The notes beneath the pieces are model-generated. The model saw only the letters and a program-made list of their open reading frames with translations, was not told the DNA's origin and did not search any database. 64,000 nucleotides of DNA from Miltoncostaea sp963823515 (GTDB lineage: Bacteria > Actinomycetota > Thermoleophilia > Miltoncostaeales > Miltoncostaeaceae): positions 400,561 to 464,560 of the forward strand of contig CAWGMB010000006.1 of NCBI GenBank assembly GCA_963823515.1, read 5' to 3'. Positions 26,072 through 34,087 of the stretch are shown here, in pieces. Positions within the stretch are counted from its first letter, which is position 1, and every line of letters begins with the position of its first letter. The position numbers were made by a program, and so were the translations under genes.

Positions 26072-27177
26072 CGGAGATCTCCCGTGGTGTCTCGTGCGGC
26101 GGACACGGCCGCCCGGGCGGCGCGCGCGATCACCAACTCCTCGCGTGAGCGTACGACGAGGGAGCGTACCGTGGCGTCGTCCGCGGAGACGTCGGCGTCG
26201 CCGCGGGCCGCGGCGTTGCGGTCCGGGTCGATCCTCATGCCCAGGAAGCCCAGGCGGCGGGCGGCCTCGGCGCGTACGCGCGCCGACCCCTCCCCCACCC
26301 CGCCGGTGAAGGCGACCGCGTCGAGACCCCCGAGCGAGGCGGCGAGGCGCGCGACGGTGCCCGCCAGGCGGTGGTCGTGCACGGCCAGGGCGCGCAGGGC
26401 CGCCGGGTCGCCCGCGTCCGCCCGTGCCTCGACCTCGCGCATGTCCGGCGTCCCCGCCAGGGCGAGCAGCCCGCTGTCCTCGTTGAGCGCCCGCCCCACC
26501 TCCTCGGGCGCCATCCCCCGGCGGGCGATCAGGTCGAGGACGACGCCGGGGTCGAGCGATCCCGAGCGGGTCGCCATCACCAGCCCCTCGAGGGGGCTGA
26601 ACCCCATGCTGGTGTCCACCGAGCGGCCGGCGCAGACCGCCGTCGCCGAGGCCCCGCCCCCGAGGTGGCACACCACCAGCCGGAGGCCCCCGCCGGCCCG
26701 GCCGGCGGTGCCGAGCATCGCCGTGGCCCGGCCGGACGCCCACTCGACCGAAAGGCCGTGGAACCCGTGGCGGCGGACGTCCCATCGGGTCATCCATTCC
26801 TCCGGCACGGCGTAGGCGGCGGCCTCGTCCGGAAGGGTGGCGTGGAAGGCGGTGTCGAAGACGGCGACGTGGGGGACATCCGGCAGCGCCGCCCGGGCCT
26901 CGCGGATGAGCGCGACCGCCGCCGCGTTGTGCAGCGGCGCGAGACCGCCCTGCTCGGCGAGCGCCGCGGCGACGCCCTCGTCGATCAGCACCGGCGCCGT
27001 GAAGCGCGCGCCGCCGAAGACCACGCGGTGGCCCACCGCCATGAGCCCGGGCGGAGCATCCCAGAGGCCGGGGAGGGTGGTCGCGCGGTCCGCGCGGTCC
27101 ACCAGGAGCATCTTCACGCCTGTCGAGCCCGCGTTCACCGTCAGCACGCTGCCGGTGGTGTGATCGGCGGGCGGCAT
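26068..27177 (-). CDS. ackA: acetate kinase
   Basis: Interconverts acetyl phosphate + ADP and acetate + ATP. Family motifs: VLTVNAGSTGVKMLLVD (N-terminal phosphate loop), HRVVFGGARFTAPVLID, FDTAFHATLPDEA, RRHGFHGLSVEWA, VVCHLGGGASATAVCAGRSVDTSMGFSPLEGL and VAFTGGVGEGSARVR. ATG 27177 gives 369 aa, slightly short but complete. It is first gene of ackA-xfp-ATPase. No phosphotransacetylase is nearby, consistent with acetyl phosphate coming from phosphoketolase. Confidence 0.95.
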   Translation of the reverse strand: MPPADHTTGSVLTVNAGSTGVKMLLVDRADRATTLPGLWDAPPGLMAVGHRVVFGGARFTAPVLIDEGVAAALAEQGGLAPLHNAAAVALIREARAALPDVPHVAVFDTAFHATLPDEAAAYAVPEEWMTRWDVRRHGFHGLSVEWASGRATAMLGTAGRAGGGLRLVVCHLGGGASATAVCAGRSVDTSMGFSPLEGLVMATRSGSLDPGVVLDLIARRGMAPEEVGRALNEDSGLLALAGTPDMREVEARADAGDPAALRALAVHDHRLAGTVARLAASLGGLDAVAFTGGVGEGSARVRAEAARRLGFLGMRIDPDRNAAARGDADVSADDATVRSLVVRSREELVIARAARAAVSAARDTTGDLR

Positions 27178-27308
27178 GGATGGAGCTTCGCGCGGGCGAG
27201 CCGCGGAGGCAACGCGGGGCGTGTCACCCCGGGCATGCGGACGAACCGCAACACCCGGTGAGTCTCCCCCGATGCCCCACGGCGCTCGGGGGCGCAGCAT
27301 CTCCGCCG

Positions 27309-28478
27309 ATGGCCGCGTCCCCGCACACCCAGCATTCCCAGGTCGTCGTCGCGGGGGGCGGGATGGCCGGCATCGAGGCCGCGCTCGCCCTGCGGGAGTT
27401 CGCGGGCGAGCGGGTCGCCGTGACGCTCATCGATCCGAACCGCCGGTTCGCGATGCCGGCGAGCGCCACCGGCAGCGCGTTCGGCATCTCACCCGCGGTC
27501 GATGTCTCGCTGGCGCGCGTCGTGGCGCGCACCGGGGCGGCGCTGCGCCGCTCGCACCTGGTGGCCCTCGACGGCCGGCGGGGCCTCGCCATGCTGGCCG
27601 GCGGAGAGCTGCTCCGATACGACGACCTGATCGTCGCAGTCGGGCCACGACTCGAGTCGAGCATCCCGGAGGCCCTCACCTTCCGGGGGCATCGCGACGT
27701 CGAGGAGCTCCGCAACCTGGTCTCCGGGATCGTGGACCACTCCGAGCGCGGGGGCGACGCGGACATCGTGATCGTCATCCCCGCCGGATGCGGCTGGCCG
27801 CTCGCCGGCTACGAGATCGCCGTGATGACGAGGGAGCACCTGATGGCGGGGGGGCACGCGGAGCGGTGCCGCGTGACCGTGGTCACCGCCGAGGACGTCC
27901 CGCTGACGGGATTCGGGCCCGTCGCCGGCGGCGCGGTCGCCGCCAAGCTGCGAAAGACGGGGATCGAGATCGTCACGGGCGCGAGCGCGAAGGGCTTCGA
28001 CTGGGGACGGCTGGAGCTGACCGACGGCACCGCGCGCCCCGCCGACCGGGTGATCTGCCTCCCGGTCATGCGCGGGCCCGCCCTCGACGGCATGCCCACG
28101 GACGCGGAGGGCTTCCTGCGGTGCGCGCACGACGGCACGGTCGAAGGGGCGCCGGGGGTGCGGGTGGTGGGCGACGCGGGCGCCTTTCCGTTGAAGCGGG
28201 GCGGGATCGCCTGCCAGCAGGCCGATTCGGTCGCCGCCGCGATCGCCCGCCGACTCGGGGCCGAGGTGGACGACCTGGCGTTCATGCCCTCCATGCCCGA
28301 GTGGGTCTGGGACGGCGCCGACGAATGGCTCGCCCGCGACGACGGCCCCCAGTCGGACGGCGGCACCTCCTCGCCTTGGTGGCCGGTGCCGAAGACGGCG
28401 GGCCGCTTCCTGGCCCCGTTCCTCCACGAGATCGCCACCGTCTCGACGTCCGCGCCCGCTCAGGACCGGTCCGCCTGA
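27309..28478 (+). CDS. FAD-dependent pyridine-nucleotide-disulphide / sulfide:quinone-reductase-like oxidoreductase
   Basis: A 389-residue flavoprotein. The N-terminal dinucleotide fold is VVVAGGGMAGIEAALALREF; DDLIVAVGPRLES and a second Rossmann motif region follow, and VRVVGDAGAFPLKRGGIACQQADSVAAAIA is the FAD-binding aspartate segment typical of SQR/NDH-2-like proteins. A cysteine lies in VIVIPAGCGWPLAGYE, but the full three-cysteine SQR set is not evident, so sulfide as substrate is unproven. It diverges from ackA with a 131-bp control region. Confidence 0.8.
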   Translation: MAASPHTQHSQVVVAGGGMAGIEAALALREFAGERVAVTLIDPNRRFAMPASATGSAFGISPAVDVSLARVVARTGAALRRSHLVALDGRRGLAMLAGGELLRYDDLIVAVGPRLESSIPEALTFRGHRDVEELRNLVSGIVDHSERGGDADIVIVIPAGCGWPLAGYEIAVMTREHLMAGGHAERCRVTVVTAEDVPLTGFGPVAGGAVAAKLRKTGIEIVTGASAKGFDWGRLELTDGTARPADRVICLPVMRGPALDGMPTDAEGFLRCAHDGTVEGAPGVRVVGDAGAFPLKRGGIACQQADSVAAAIARRLGAEVDDLAFMPSMPEWVWDGADEWLARDDGPQSDGGTSSPWWPVPKTAGRFLAPFLHEIATVSTSAPAQDRSA

Positions 28479-28493
28479 CGGGGTCGGACGGGC

Positions 28494-28765
28494 TCAGGGA
28501 CCCGCGCGCTCGAGCGCGCCCATCTCCAACGCGCTTCGATTGATCTCGACGACGATGACGTCGTCGATGCGCTCGCCGGCCCCCGCACGGCGTCGAGGAG
28601 CCGGAGCCCTCGCCGAGGGCGTCGAGCGCCCGGTGCAGGCGGGAGCCGCCGTCGGGGTCGCGCGGCCGGCCGGGGCTCCGGCGACCACCGGCAACCGGCG
28701 GGGCATCCCCTATGCGTCTCGGCCCGCGGTCCGCGCTTGAGGACCCCCGGGGGGGCGCGAGACAC
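28494..28765 (-). pseudogene. possible decayed coding remnant
   Basis: This 313-bp gap (28479-28791) has no intact gene. On the minus strand a protein-like C-terminus (ERIDDVIVVEINRSALEMG) lies in one frame. Segments such as DPDGGSRLHRALDALGEGSG and LLDAVRGPASA lie in others, as if frameshifts broke a small gene. No family was recognised, and random GC-rich open frames could look similar. Confidence 0.25.
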
Positions 28766-28791
28766 GTCCAGGTGTCCTTCAGGCGGTGCGC

Positions 28792-30138
28792 CTAGAGTTC
28801 GATCAGCTCATCGTCCGGCTCGCCGGCGCGCCCGGCGTACGAGAGCTTGGACCCCCGGTCCATCGCGCGCTGGCCGAGGAGGTAGAGGAGGCCCAGGGCC
28901 AGGAGGCCGAGGGGCAGCCAGGGCGAGCGGCTCGCCTTGATCGTGACCTCTCCCGCACCCTTGACCGCGTTCGCGACGCCCTGGGGCGACAGGCGGTGCG
29001 GGCGGACGGGATGAGCGATGGAGTGGTACCGGACGGCGGCCGAGACGACCTTGGACGGCGCCCGGCTCGCGGGCGGCGGGAGGATGGCGACGGGGATCGC
29101 GTCGGCCCCGGCGCCGGCCTCCGCGGGCACCGGCGGGACATCGGGTCGCTCGGCGGGCGGCAGCACCGGGGCGGCGGCGGGGATGACCGTCTCGGGCGCG
29201 ATCACGATACCGGTGACGCCGGTGGCGGGCGTCGCGGGGGCGAAGGCCGACCCGGCGTCGATCCGCTCGGCGGCGTCGCCGGCGGACGGCTCGGGGGCGG
29301 CGACGGGCTCGTTCGCTGCGGACGGACCGGCGCCGCCGGCGACGACGCCGAGCAGGTAGGAGCCGAAGGCGTCGCGGAAACCGGGGGGCGCCGCGGGATC
29401 GACTTCCTCAGGGCCGCTCGGGTCGTCCTCGTCGGCGACCTCGGCCGGCGGGGCGTCCGGGATGATGACGGTCGGAGACGGGGTGGTCGCGGCGGCCGGC
29501 GGCGGGCTGATCTCGGCGCCGACGGTCGAGCCATCGACCGCGCGGAACACGAGCCCGGCGGGCGTGGTGGCGACCGGCACGGCGGGCGTGAGGGCCTCCG
29601 CCGCCGGGATCTCGGGCCCGGACGTGGCCGCAGGGGCCACCGGATGGCGGGGGGTCGTGGCGCGGTGCTTCTTGCCGGCCTCGTGAGCGGACGGGGCGGG
29701 GACCCCGGCGGCGTCGGGCTCCGGCGGGATCTCGGCCGGGAGCGGGAGGGTCTCTCCGGCCCCGGGATCCGGTGTCGCGGGCGCATCCGGGATGACCGTG
29801 TCCGCGGGGGCCAGGATCTCCGCAACCGGGAGGTCGGCGGTGGTGGCCTCGTCGCCCGCAACCGGGAGGTCGGCGGCCGGGGGGTCGGCGACCGGCGCGG
29901 GGTCGATGGGCGCGGAGTCGACGGCGGGCTGGACGGGGGCGGCGGACCCGGCCGGGCTCGGCCCTGTCACGTGCACGTGGGTGAGGGCCGCGCCCTCCGC
30001 GTCGGGCGCCGGCGAACCCGCGCCGGCGGCGAGGACGCCGGCCGGGGAGCCACCCACCGCGAGCGCCGTCATCGCGGCGACGAGCGCTGCCGAGCGGCGG
30101 CGGGAGGAGCGGGAGAGGTGATTTGAGGCGAAACCCAT
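28792..30138 (-). CDS. secreted Pro/Ala-rich protein with C-terminal membrane anchor
   Basis: A 448-residue protein starting MGFASNHLSRSSRRRSAALVAAM, a signal peptide with an Arg-rich n-region. About 330 low-complexity residues rich in Ala, Pro, Asp and Val follow, with repeated ADLPVA(G/E) and VIPDAP phrases. A C-terminal TM helix (WLPLGLLALGLLYLLGQ) and a short charged tail end it. The layout resembles a wall-spanning stalk. The gene diverges from a diguanylate cyclase with a 102-bp gap, so c-di-GMP-linked surface function is possible. A G-rich ribosome site precedes the ATG. No enzymatic domain seen. Confidence 0.8.
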   Translation of the reverse strand: MGFASNHLSRSSRRRSAALVAAMTALAVGGSPAGVLAAGAGSPAPDAEGAALTHVHVTGPSPAGSAAPVQPAVDSAPIDPAPVADPPAADLPVAGDEATTADLPVAEILAPADTVIPDAPATPDPGAGETLPLPAEIPPEPDAAGVPAPSAHEAGKKHRATTPRHPVAPAATSGPEIPAAEALTPAVPVATTPAGLVFRAVDGSTVGAEISPPPAAATTPSPTVIIPDAPPAEVADEDDPSGPEEVDPAAPPGFRDAFGSYLLGVVAGGAGPSAANEPVAAPEPSAGDAAERIDAGSAFAPATPATGVTGIVIAPETVIPAAAPVLPPAERPDVPPVPAEAGAGADAIPVAILPPPASRAPSKVVSAAVRYHSIAHPVRPHRLSPQGVANAVKGAGEVTIKASRSPWLPLGLLALGLLYLLGQRAMDRGSKLSYAGRAGEPDDELIEL

Positions 30139-30240
30139 GGCGCCCCCCCTATCGGCAGGAGGGCCGGATTCCTTTAGCCCCCCGCCGAAACTTCTCGTCA
30201 AGCAGCTAACGTGATGCCCGAAACCCCTTTACGGAGGGCG

Positions 30241-31677
30241 ATGTCCACGAACCCCGGCGACTCCGGGACAGCGGTCCCCGGCGCTCGGGCCCGCCGACCC
30301 TGGTACCAACTCGAGGATCGGCACGCCGTCATGGCGCGCGGCCGTGTCGCTGTCCTGATGGCCCTGGCGGTGGTCGCCGCGGTCGCCCCCCTCGACATGA
30401 CGGGGTCGGAGCGGGTCCGGGCGGTGGCCGTCTGCGCCGGGGCGATCGCACTCCACCTGATGCTCGCCTGGATACCGGGCCGCCACCCCCGGCGCCTTCT
30501 CGCCGCGGTGGACGTGAGCCTGATCGTCAACGCGGTCGCGATCGGCCTCCTGGCGCTGCTGTCGGGCGGCACCGACAGCCTCGCCGTCTGGCTGCTGCCG
30601 CTCTTCTGCCTCGCCGCCACGGTGGCGCTCGAGATGCTGCAGGGCGTCAAGGCGCTGATCCTCTCGGCCCTGGTCATCGGCTGGCTCACCGCCGAGGAGG
30701 GCGGGTCTTTCTCGTCGCTCGGGGACTCCGACGCGATCGGCCCGCTGGCGCTGGCCGCGGCGATCGTCGTGCTGGCGGCCGCCCTGACCCGTGTCAACGA
30801 GAGCTGGCTCAAGCGCCAGAGCGAGCGGATGGAGGAGCTGCACGCCGCGTCGCTCGCCTTCGCGAGCGCTGACGCGGACGCCGCGTCGAGCCTCACCGAC
30901 ATCGCCGGGCAGGCCGCGCGCGCCCTGCTGCCCGGCTGGGACGTCACGGTGGGCAACGGCGGGGAGGGTCTCGAGGAGCGCCGCTGGCGCGCCGAGGGCC
31001 GCGCCTTCATCGAGATCCCCGTCGTCGGCCACCTGAACGACGACCAGGGGGAGCGCCGGATGGGCGCCATCACCGCCTCCCGGCCGGTGCCGCGCGACGG
31101 CCGGCTATGGGTGCGGAGCGATTCGCTCACCGCCGTGAGGATGCTCGCGACGGCGCTGTCGGCGGCGCTCGTGCAGCGGGAGCTGCTGGAGAGGCTCGAG
31201 CACCTGTCGATGTCGGATGCCCTCACGGGGCTCGGCAACCGGCGCGCGTTCGACGAGGCCCTGTCGGCGGAGATGGCGCGCGCCAGACGGGCGAAGGGCT
31301 CGATGGGGCTCGTCATCCTCGACGTGGACCACTTCAAGCAGTTCAACGACCGCCACGGGCACCAGGCCGGCGACGACGCCCTCGTGACCGTGGCGCGGGT
31401 GCTGGCCGACGAGGCGCGGGCCGAGGACCGCGCGTGCCGGATCGGCGGCGAGGAGTTCGCGCTGCTCCTTCCGGGGGCCGACGGCGCGACGGCGGCCGCC
31501 GTCGCCGAGCGCGTGCGCCGGGCCATCGAGGAGAACAGCGCCCCGGTCGCAGGTGTCACCGTGAGCCTGGGGGTCGCGTCGTCGCGCGGCGACGACGCGC
31601 GCAACCTGCTCGAGACGGCCGACGCGCGCCTCTACGTCGCGAAGGAGGCCGGCCGCAACCGGGTGGTGGCCTCCTAG
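30241..31677 (+). CDS. membrane diguanylate cyclase (GGDEF)
   Basis: Makes c-di-GMP from GTP. The N-terminal 160 residues hold about five or six hydrophobic helices; a GAF-like segment (about 190-290: AASLTDIAGQAARALLPGWDV...) follows, then a GGDEF domain (about 320-478). Motifs are DALTGLGNRRAFDEAL, VILDVDHFKQFNDRHGHQAGDDAL and RIGGEEFALLLP, so the active GG(E/D)EF is intact. No RxxD inhibitory site is evident five residues upstream. ATG 30241 follows GGAGGG closely; GTG 30211/ATG 30214 are in-frame alternatives. A strong terminator follows. Confidence 0.92.
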   Translation: MSTNPGDSGTAVPGARARRPWYQLEDRHAVMARGRVAVLMALAVVAAVAPLDMTGSERVRAVAVCAGAIALHLMLAWIPGRHPRRLLAAVDVSLIVNAVAIGLLALLSGGTDSLAVWLLPLFCLAATVALEMLQGVKALILSALVIGWLTAEEGGSFSSLGDSDAIGPLALAAAIVVLAAALTRVNESWLKRQSERMEELHAASLAFASADADAASSLTDIAGQAARALLPGWDVTVGNGGEGLEERRWRAEGRAFIEIPVVGHLNDDQGERRMGAITASRPVPRDGRLWVRSDSLTAVRMLATALSAALVQRELLERLEHLSMSDALTGLGNRRAFDEALSAEMARARRAKGSMGLVILDVDHFKQFNDRHGHQAGDDALVTVARVLADEARAEDRACRIGGEEFALLLPGADGATAAAVAERVRRAIEENSAPVAGVTVSLGVASSRGDDARNLLETADARLYVAKEAGRNRVVAS

Positions 31678-31679
31678 CG

Positions 31680-31724
31680 CCCCGGGTCGGAAATCCCGTG
31701 GCGGTACGGACTTCCGACCCGGGG
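31680..31724. terminator. terminator hairpin (13-bp perfect stem)
   Basis: CCCCGGGTCGGAA (31680-31692) pairs exactly with TTCCGACCCGGGG (31712-31724) across a 19-nt loop between two convergent genes. Its arms closely resemble those of the hairpin at 50579-50660. Confidence 0.75.
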
Positions 31725-31726
31725 AA

Positions 31727-32590
31727 CTAGGCCTGGGAGCCGATCACCGCCAGCAGCCGGCCGCCGTCGCGGATCACCCTCACGGGAGCGCCGAAGCAGA
31801 ACGACAGCGGCTCGTCGTCGAGCACCTCCGCCGCGCGGCCGGCGGCCACCACCCGGCCGGCGCGCAGCAGCAGCGCGTGGGTGACCGAGGAGGCCAGCTC
31901 CTCGAGATGGTGGCTGACCTGCACGATCGCGAGGTCCGGCTCGGCGCGCGCCAGGTCGTCGAGCCGGCCGAGGAAGATCTCACGCCCGGGGAGGTCGAGT
32001 CCGGCCGTGGGCTCGTCGAGCAGCAGCAGGCGCGGCCGCGCCATCAGCGCGCGCGCCAGCAGCACGCGCTGCTGCTCGCCGCGCGAGAGCAGGCCGAAGC
32101 GACGGTCGAGCAACGCCCCGCAGCCCATCCGGGCGAGCAGTTCCGCGGCCCGGGCGCGGTCGTCGTCGCCCAGGCGCCCGGGCCGCAGGACAATGGTGGC
32201 GGTGGCGCCCGTGAGCGCCACATCGAGCGCGGTGGCCCGCGGCCGGAAGGCCACGGCCATCCGGGCTTCCACGTGGCCGATCGAGCGGCGCAGTTCTCGC
32301 AGGTCGGTCCCGCCGAGGGGCTCGCCGAGGACGCTCGCCCGGCCCTCGCTGGGATGCCCGACCGCTCCGGCGATCGCCATCAGGGTGGTCTTGCCCGCGC
32401 CGTTCGGGCCGATCACCGCCCAGCGCTCGCCGGCGGCCACGGTCCAATCGACGCCCTCCAGCAGCACCGTGCGCCCCCCGCCCGGCCCGGAGCGCCACAC
32501 CCCGAGTCCGGCCACCTCGATCGCCGGCGCGTCCGGCGCGGCGGCGCTCCACCGGGGCCCCTCGTCGGACCGCGGCGGGTCCGGGCTCAG
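31727..32590 (-). CDS. ABC transporter ATP-binding protein (possible CTG start)
   Basis: A single ABC ATPase: Walker A GPNGAGKTTLMAIAGA, Q-loop-like GHVEARMAVAF, signature LLSRGEQQRVLLARALM, Walker B RLLLLDEPTAGLDL and switch histidine VQVSHHLEEL. The signature is SRGEQ rather than LSGGQ. No permease gene is adjacent. The frame opens at CTG 32590, overlapping the AcuC stop (CTGA), and gives 287 aa. The first GTG lies inside the first core beta strand (IEVAGLGV) and would truncate it, so I prefer the longer form. Substrate unknown. Confidence 0.82.
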   Translation of the reverse strand: MSPDPPRSDEGPRWSAAAPDAPAIEVAGLGVWRSGPGGGRTVLLEGVDWTVAAGERWAVIGPNGAGKTTLMAIAGAVGHPSEGRASVLGEPLGGTDLRELRRSIGHVEARMAVAFRPRATALDVALTGATATIVLRPGRLGDDDRARAAELLARMGCGALLDRRFGLLSRGEQQRVLLARALMARPRLLLLDEPTAGLDLPGREIFLGRLDDLARAEPDLAIVQVSHHLEELASSVTHALLLRAGRVVAAGRAAEVLDDEPLSFCFGAPVRVIRDGGRLLAVIGSQA

Positions 32591-33741
32591 CGGAGGTAGA
32601 GGGCGCGCGCCTCGTCGACCACGCGATCGCCCTCGACATCGGCCCGCATCCGCTCCTCCGCGGGGACCTCGGGCTCGGGGTCGTCCGACATGCGACGCGG
32701 CAGGGCGACGCCGAGCATCTCCTCGCCGGGCCTCCACCACGCCTCGGGGATCTCGTCGTCCAGCTCCACCCCGAGCATCTCGGCGAAGAGGAGGGTCCAG
32801 GCGCGCGGGACAACCTGGAAGGTGTACCCGCCCCCGCCGAGGGCGACCCAGCGCCCCTTCGCCGCCGAGCGCGCGAGGTCGTGGAGGACCCGGTACGCCT
32901 CGGGGAAGGTGGGCATCGTGACCTGCAGGTGCGCGAGCGGGTCGGCGTGGTGCGGATCGGCCCCGTCCTGGGTCACGATCACGTCGGGCTCGAAGTCCTG
33001 GACCGCCGGCGCGATGACGTCCTCGATCGCGCGCATGTAGGGCCGGTCTCCGGCGTAGGGCGGCAGCGGGATGTTGATCGCGGTACCCTCCGCCGCGCCG
33101 ACGCCCCGCTCGGCGAATCCGCCGGTGCCCGGGAAGAGGTAGCGGCCGGTCTCGTGCACCGAGCACGTGAGCACGCGCGGGTCCTCGAAGAAGATCCACT
33201 GGGTCCCGTCGCCGTGGTGCACGTCGATGTCGATGTAGGCGACCCGCTCGGCGCCGGCGTCGAGGAGGGCCTGGATCGCGACGGCGGTGTCGTTGTAGAT
33301 GCAGAACCCGGCGGCGCGGTTGGCCATCGCGTGGTGCAGGCCGCCACCCGCGACGAACGCCTGCTCGGCGCGCCCCTCCCAGACCTCCATGGCCCCCGCC
33401 ACCGAGGCGCCGCAGATCGCCGCCGCCGCCTCGTGCATCCCGGCGAAGGCCGGGGTGTCGCCGCCCGCGGCCAGGCCCCACTGACCCGCCTCCCACGCGG
33501 AGGCGAGCAGGGGGTTGGCGCTGTACCTGCGCACCGCCGCGACGTAGGCCGGGGTGTGGACGCGCTCGATCACCGCGTCGGGCGCGGGCGAGGGGGTGAC
33601 GGGGACGACGCCAGGGTGCCGGTCGAGCCCGTAGGCCCGGATCAGATCGACCGCGAGCTGACGCCTCAATGGCGTCATCGGGTGATCGTCGCCGAGGTTG
33701 TAGGTGGGACCACCCTCGGCGTGGACGAAAGCGGTCGTCAT
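32587..33741 (-). CDS. acuC: histone-deacetylase-superfamily protein, AcuC-like
   Basis: Zinc amidohydrolase expected to remove acetyl groups from protein lysines; in bacilli AcuC controls acetyl-CoA synthetase. Motifs in 384 aa: VAGGGLHHAMANRAAGFCIYND (paired histidines), YIDIDVHHGDGTQWIFFED (zinc Asp and His), TQDGADPHHADPLAHL (second zinc Asp), and VALGGGGYTFQVVPRAW with the catalytic Tyr region. ATG 33741. It lies between a YCII gene and an ABC ATPase. With ackA and xfp in the window, acetate metabolism is a coherent theme. Confidence 0.9.
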   Translation of the reverse strand: MTTAFVHAEGGPTYNLGDDHPMTPLRRQLAVDLIRAYGLDRHPGVVPVTPSPAPDAVIERVHTPAYVAAVRRYSANPLLASAWEAGQWGLAAGGDTPAFAGMHEAAAAICGASVAGAMEVWEGRAEQAFVAGGGLHHAMANRAAGFCIYNDTAVAIQALLDAGAERVAYIDIDVHHGDGTQWIFFEDPRVLTCSVHETGRYLFPGTGGFAERGVGAAEGTAINIPLPPYAGDRPYMRAIEDVIAPAVQDFEPDVIVTQDGADPHHADPLAHLQVTMPTFPEAYRVLHDLARSAAKGRWVALGGGGYTFQVVPRAWTLLFAEMLGVELDDEIPEAWWRPGEEMLGVALPRRMSDDPEPEVPAEERMRADVEGDRVVDEARALYLR

Positions 33742-33796
33742 GACCGGGAATCTATCCGACCCGCCCGGCCGGAGCCCCCAGGAACCCCGGTGGGGG

Positions 33797-34087
33797 TCAG
33801 TCCCTCGCGGCGACCACCGTCCAGGGGAGTATGCGCCGGCCGGTGACGAGTCCCGCCGCGACGTAGGGGTCGCCGTCGGCGTAGCGCGCGATCTCGGCCG
33901 ACGGCACGTCGCCGAAGACGAAGAGCGCACCGCTCGGTGGGTCGCCGAGGGCCCCGGCCATGATCATCGCGCCCGCCTCGATCCACTCGCCGATGTGGGC
34001 GAGATGCGCGTCGCGGTGGGGCGCGCGGCGCTCCAGGATGTCGGGGACGTAGTCGTAGACGAGGACGGCGTGGGGGCCGGTCGCCAT
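33797..34087 (-). CDS. YCII-domain protein
   Basis: A 96-residue single-domain protein: HAVLVYDYVPDILERRAPHRDAHLAHIGEWIEAGAMIMAGAL followed by GALFVFGDVPSAEIARYADGDPYVAAGL. This is the ferredoxin-like YCII fold with the conserved His/Asp pair. ATG 34087 overlaps the protease TGA (TGATG). Function of such proteins is generally unknown; one member is a dechlorinating enzyme. Confidence 0.85.
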   Translation of the reverse strand: MATGPHAVLVYDYVPDILERRAPHRDAHLAHIGEWIEAGAMIMAGALGDPPSGALFVFGDVPSAEIARYADGDPYVAAGLVTGRRILPWTVVAARD

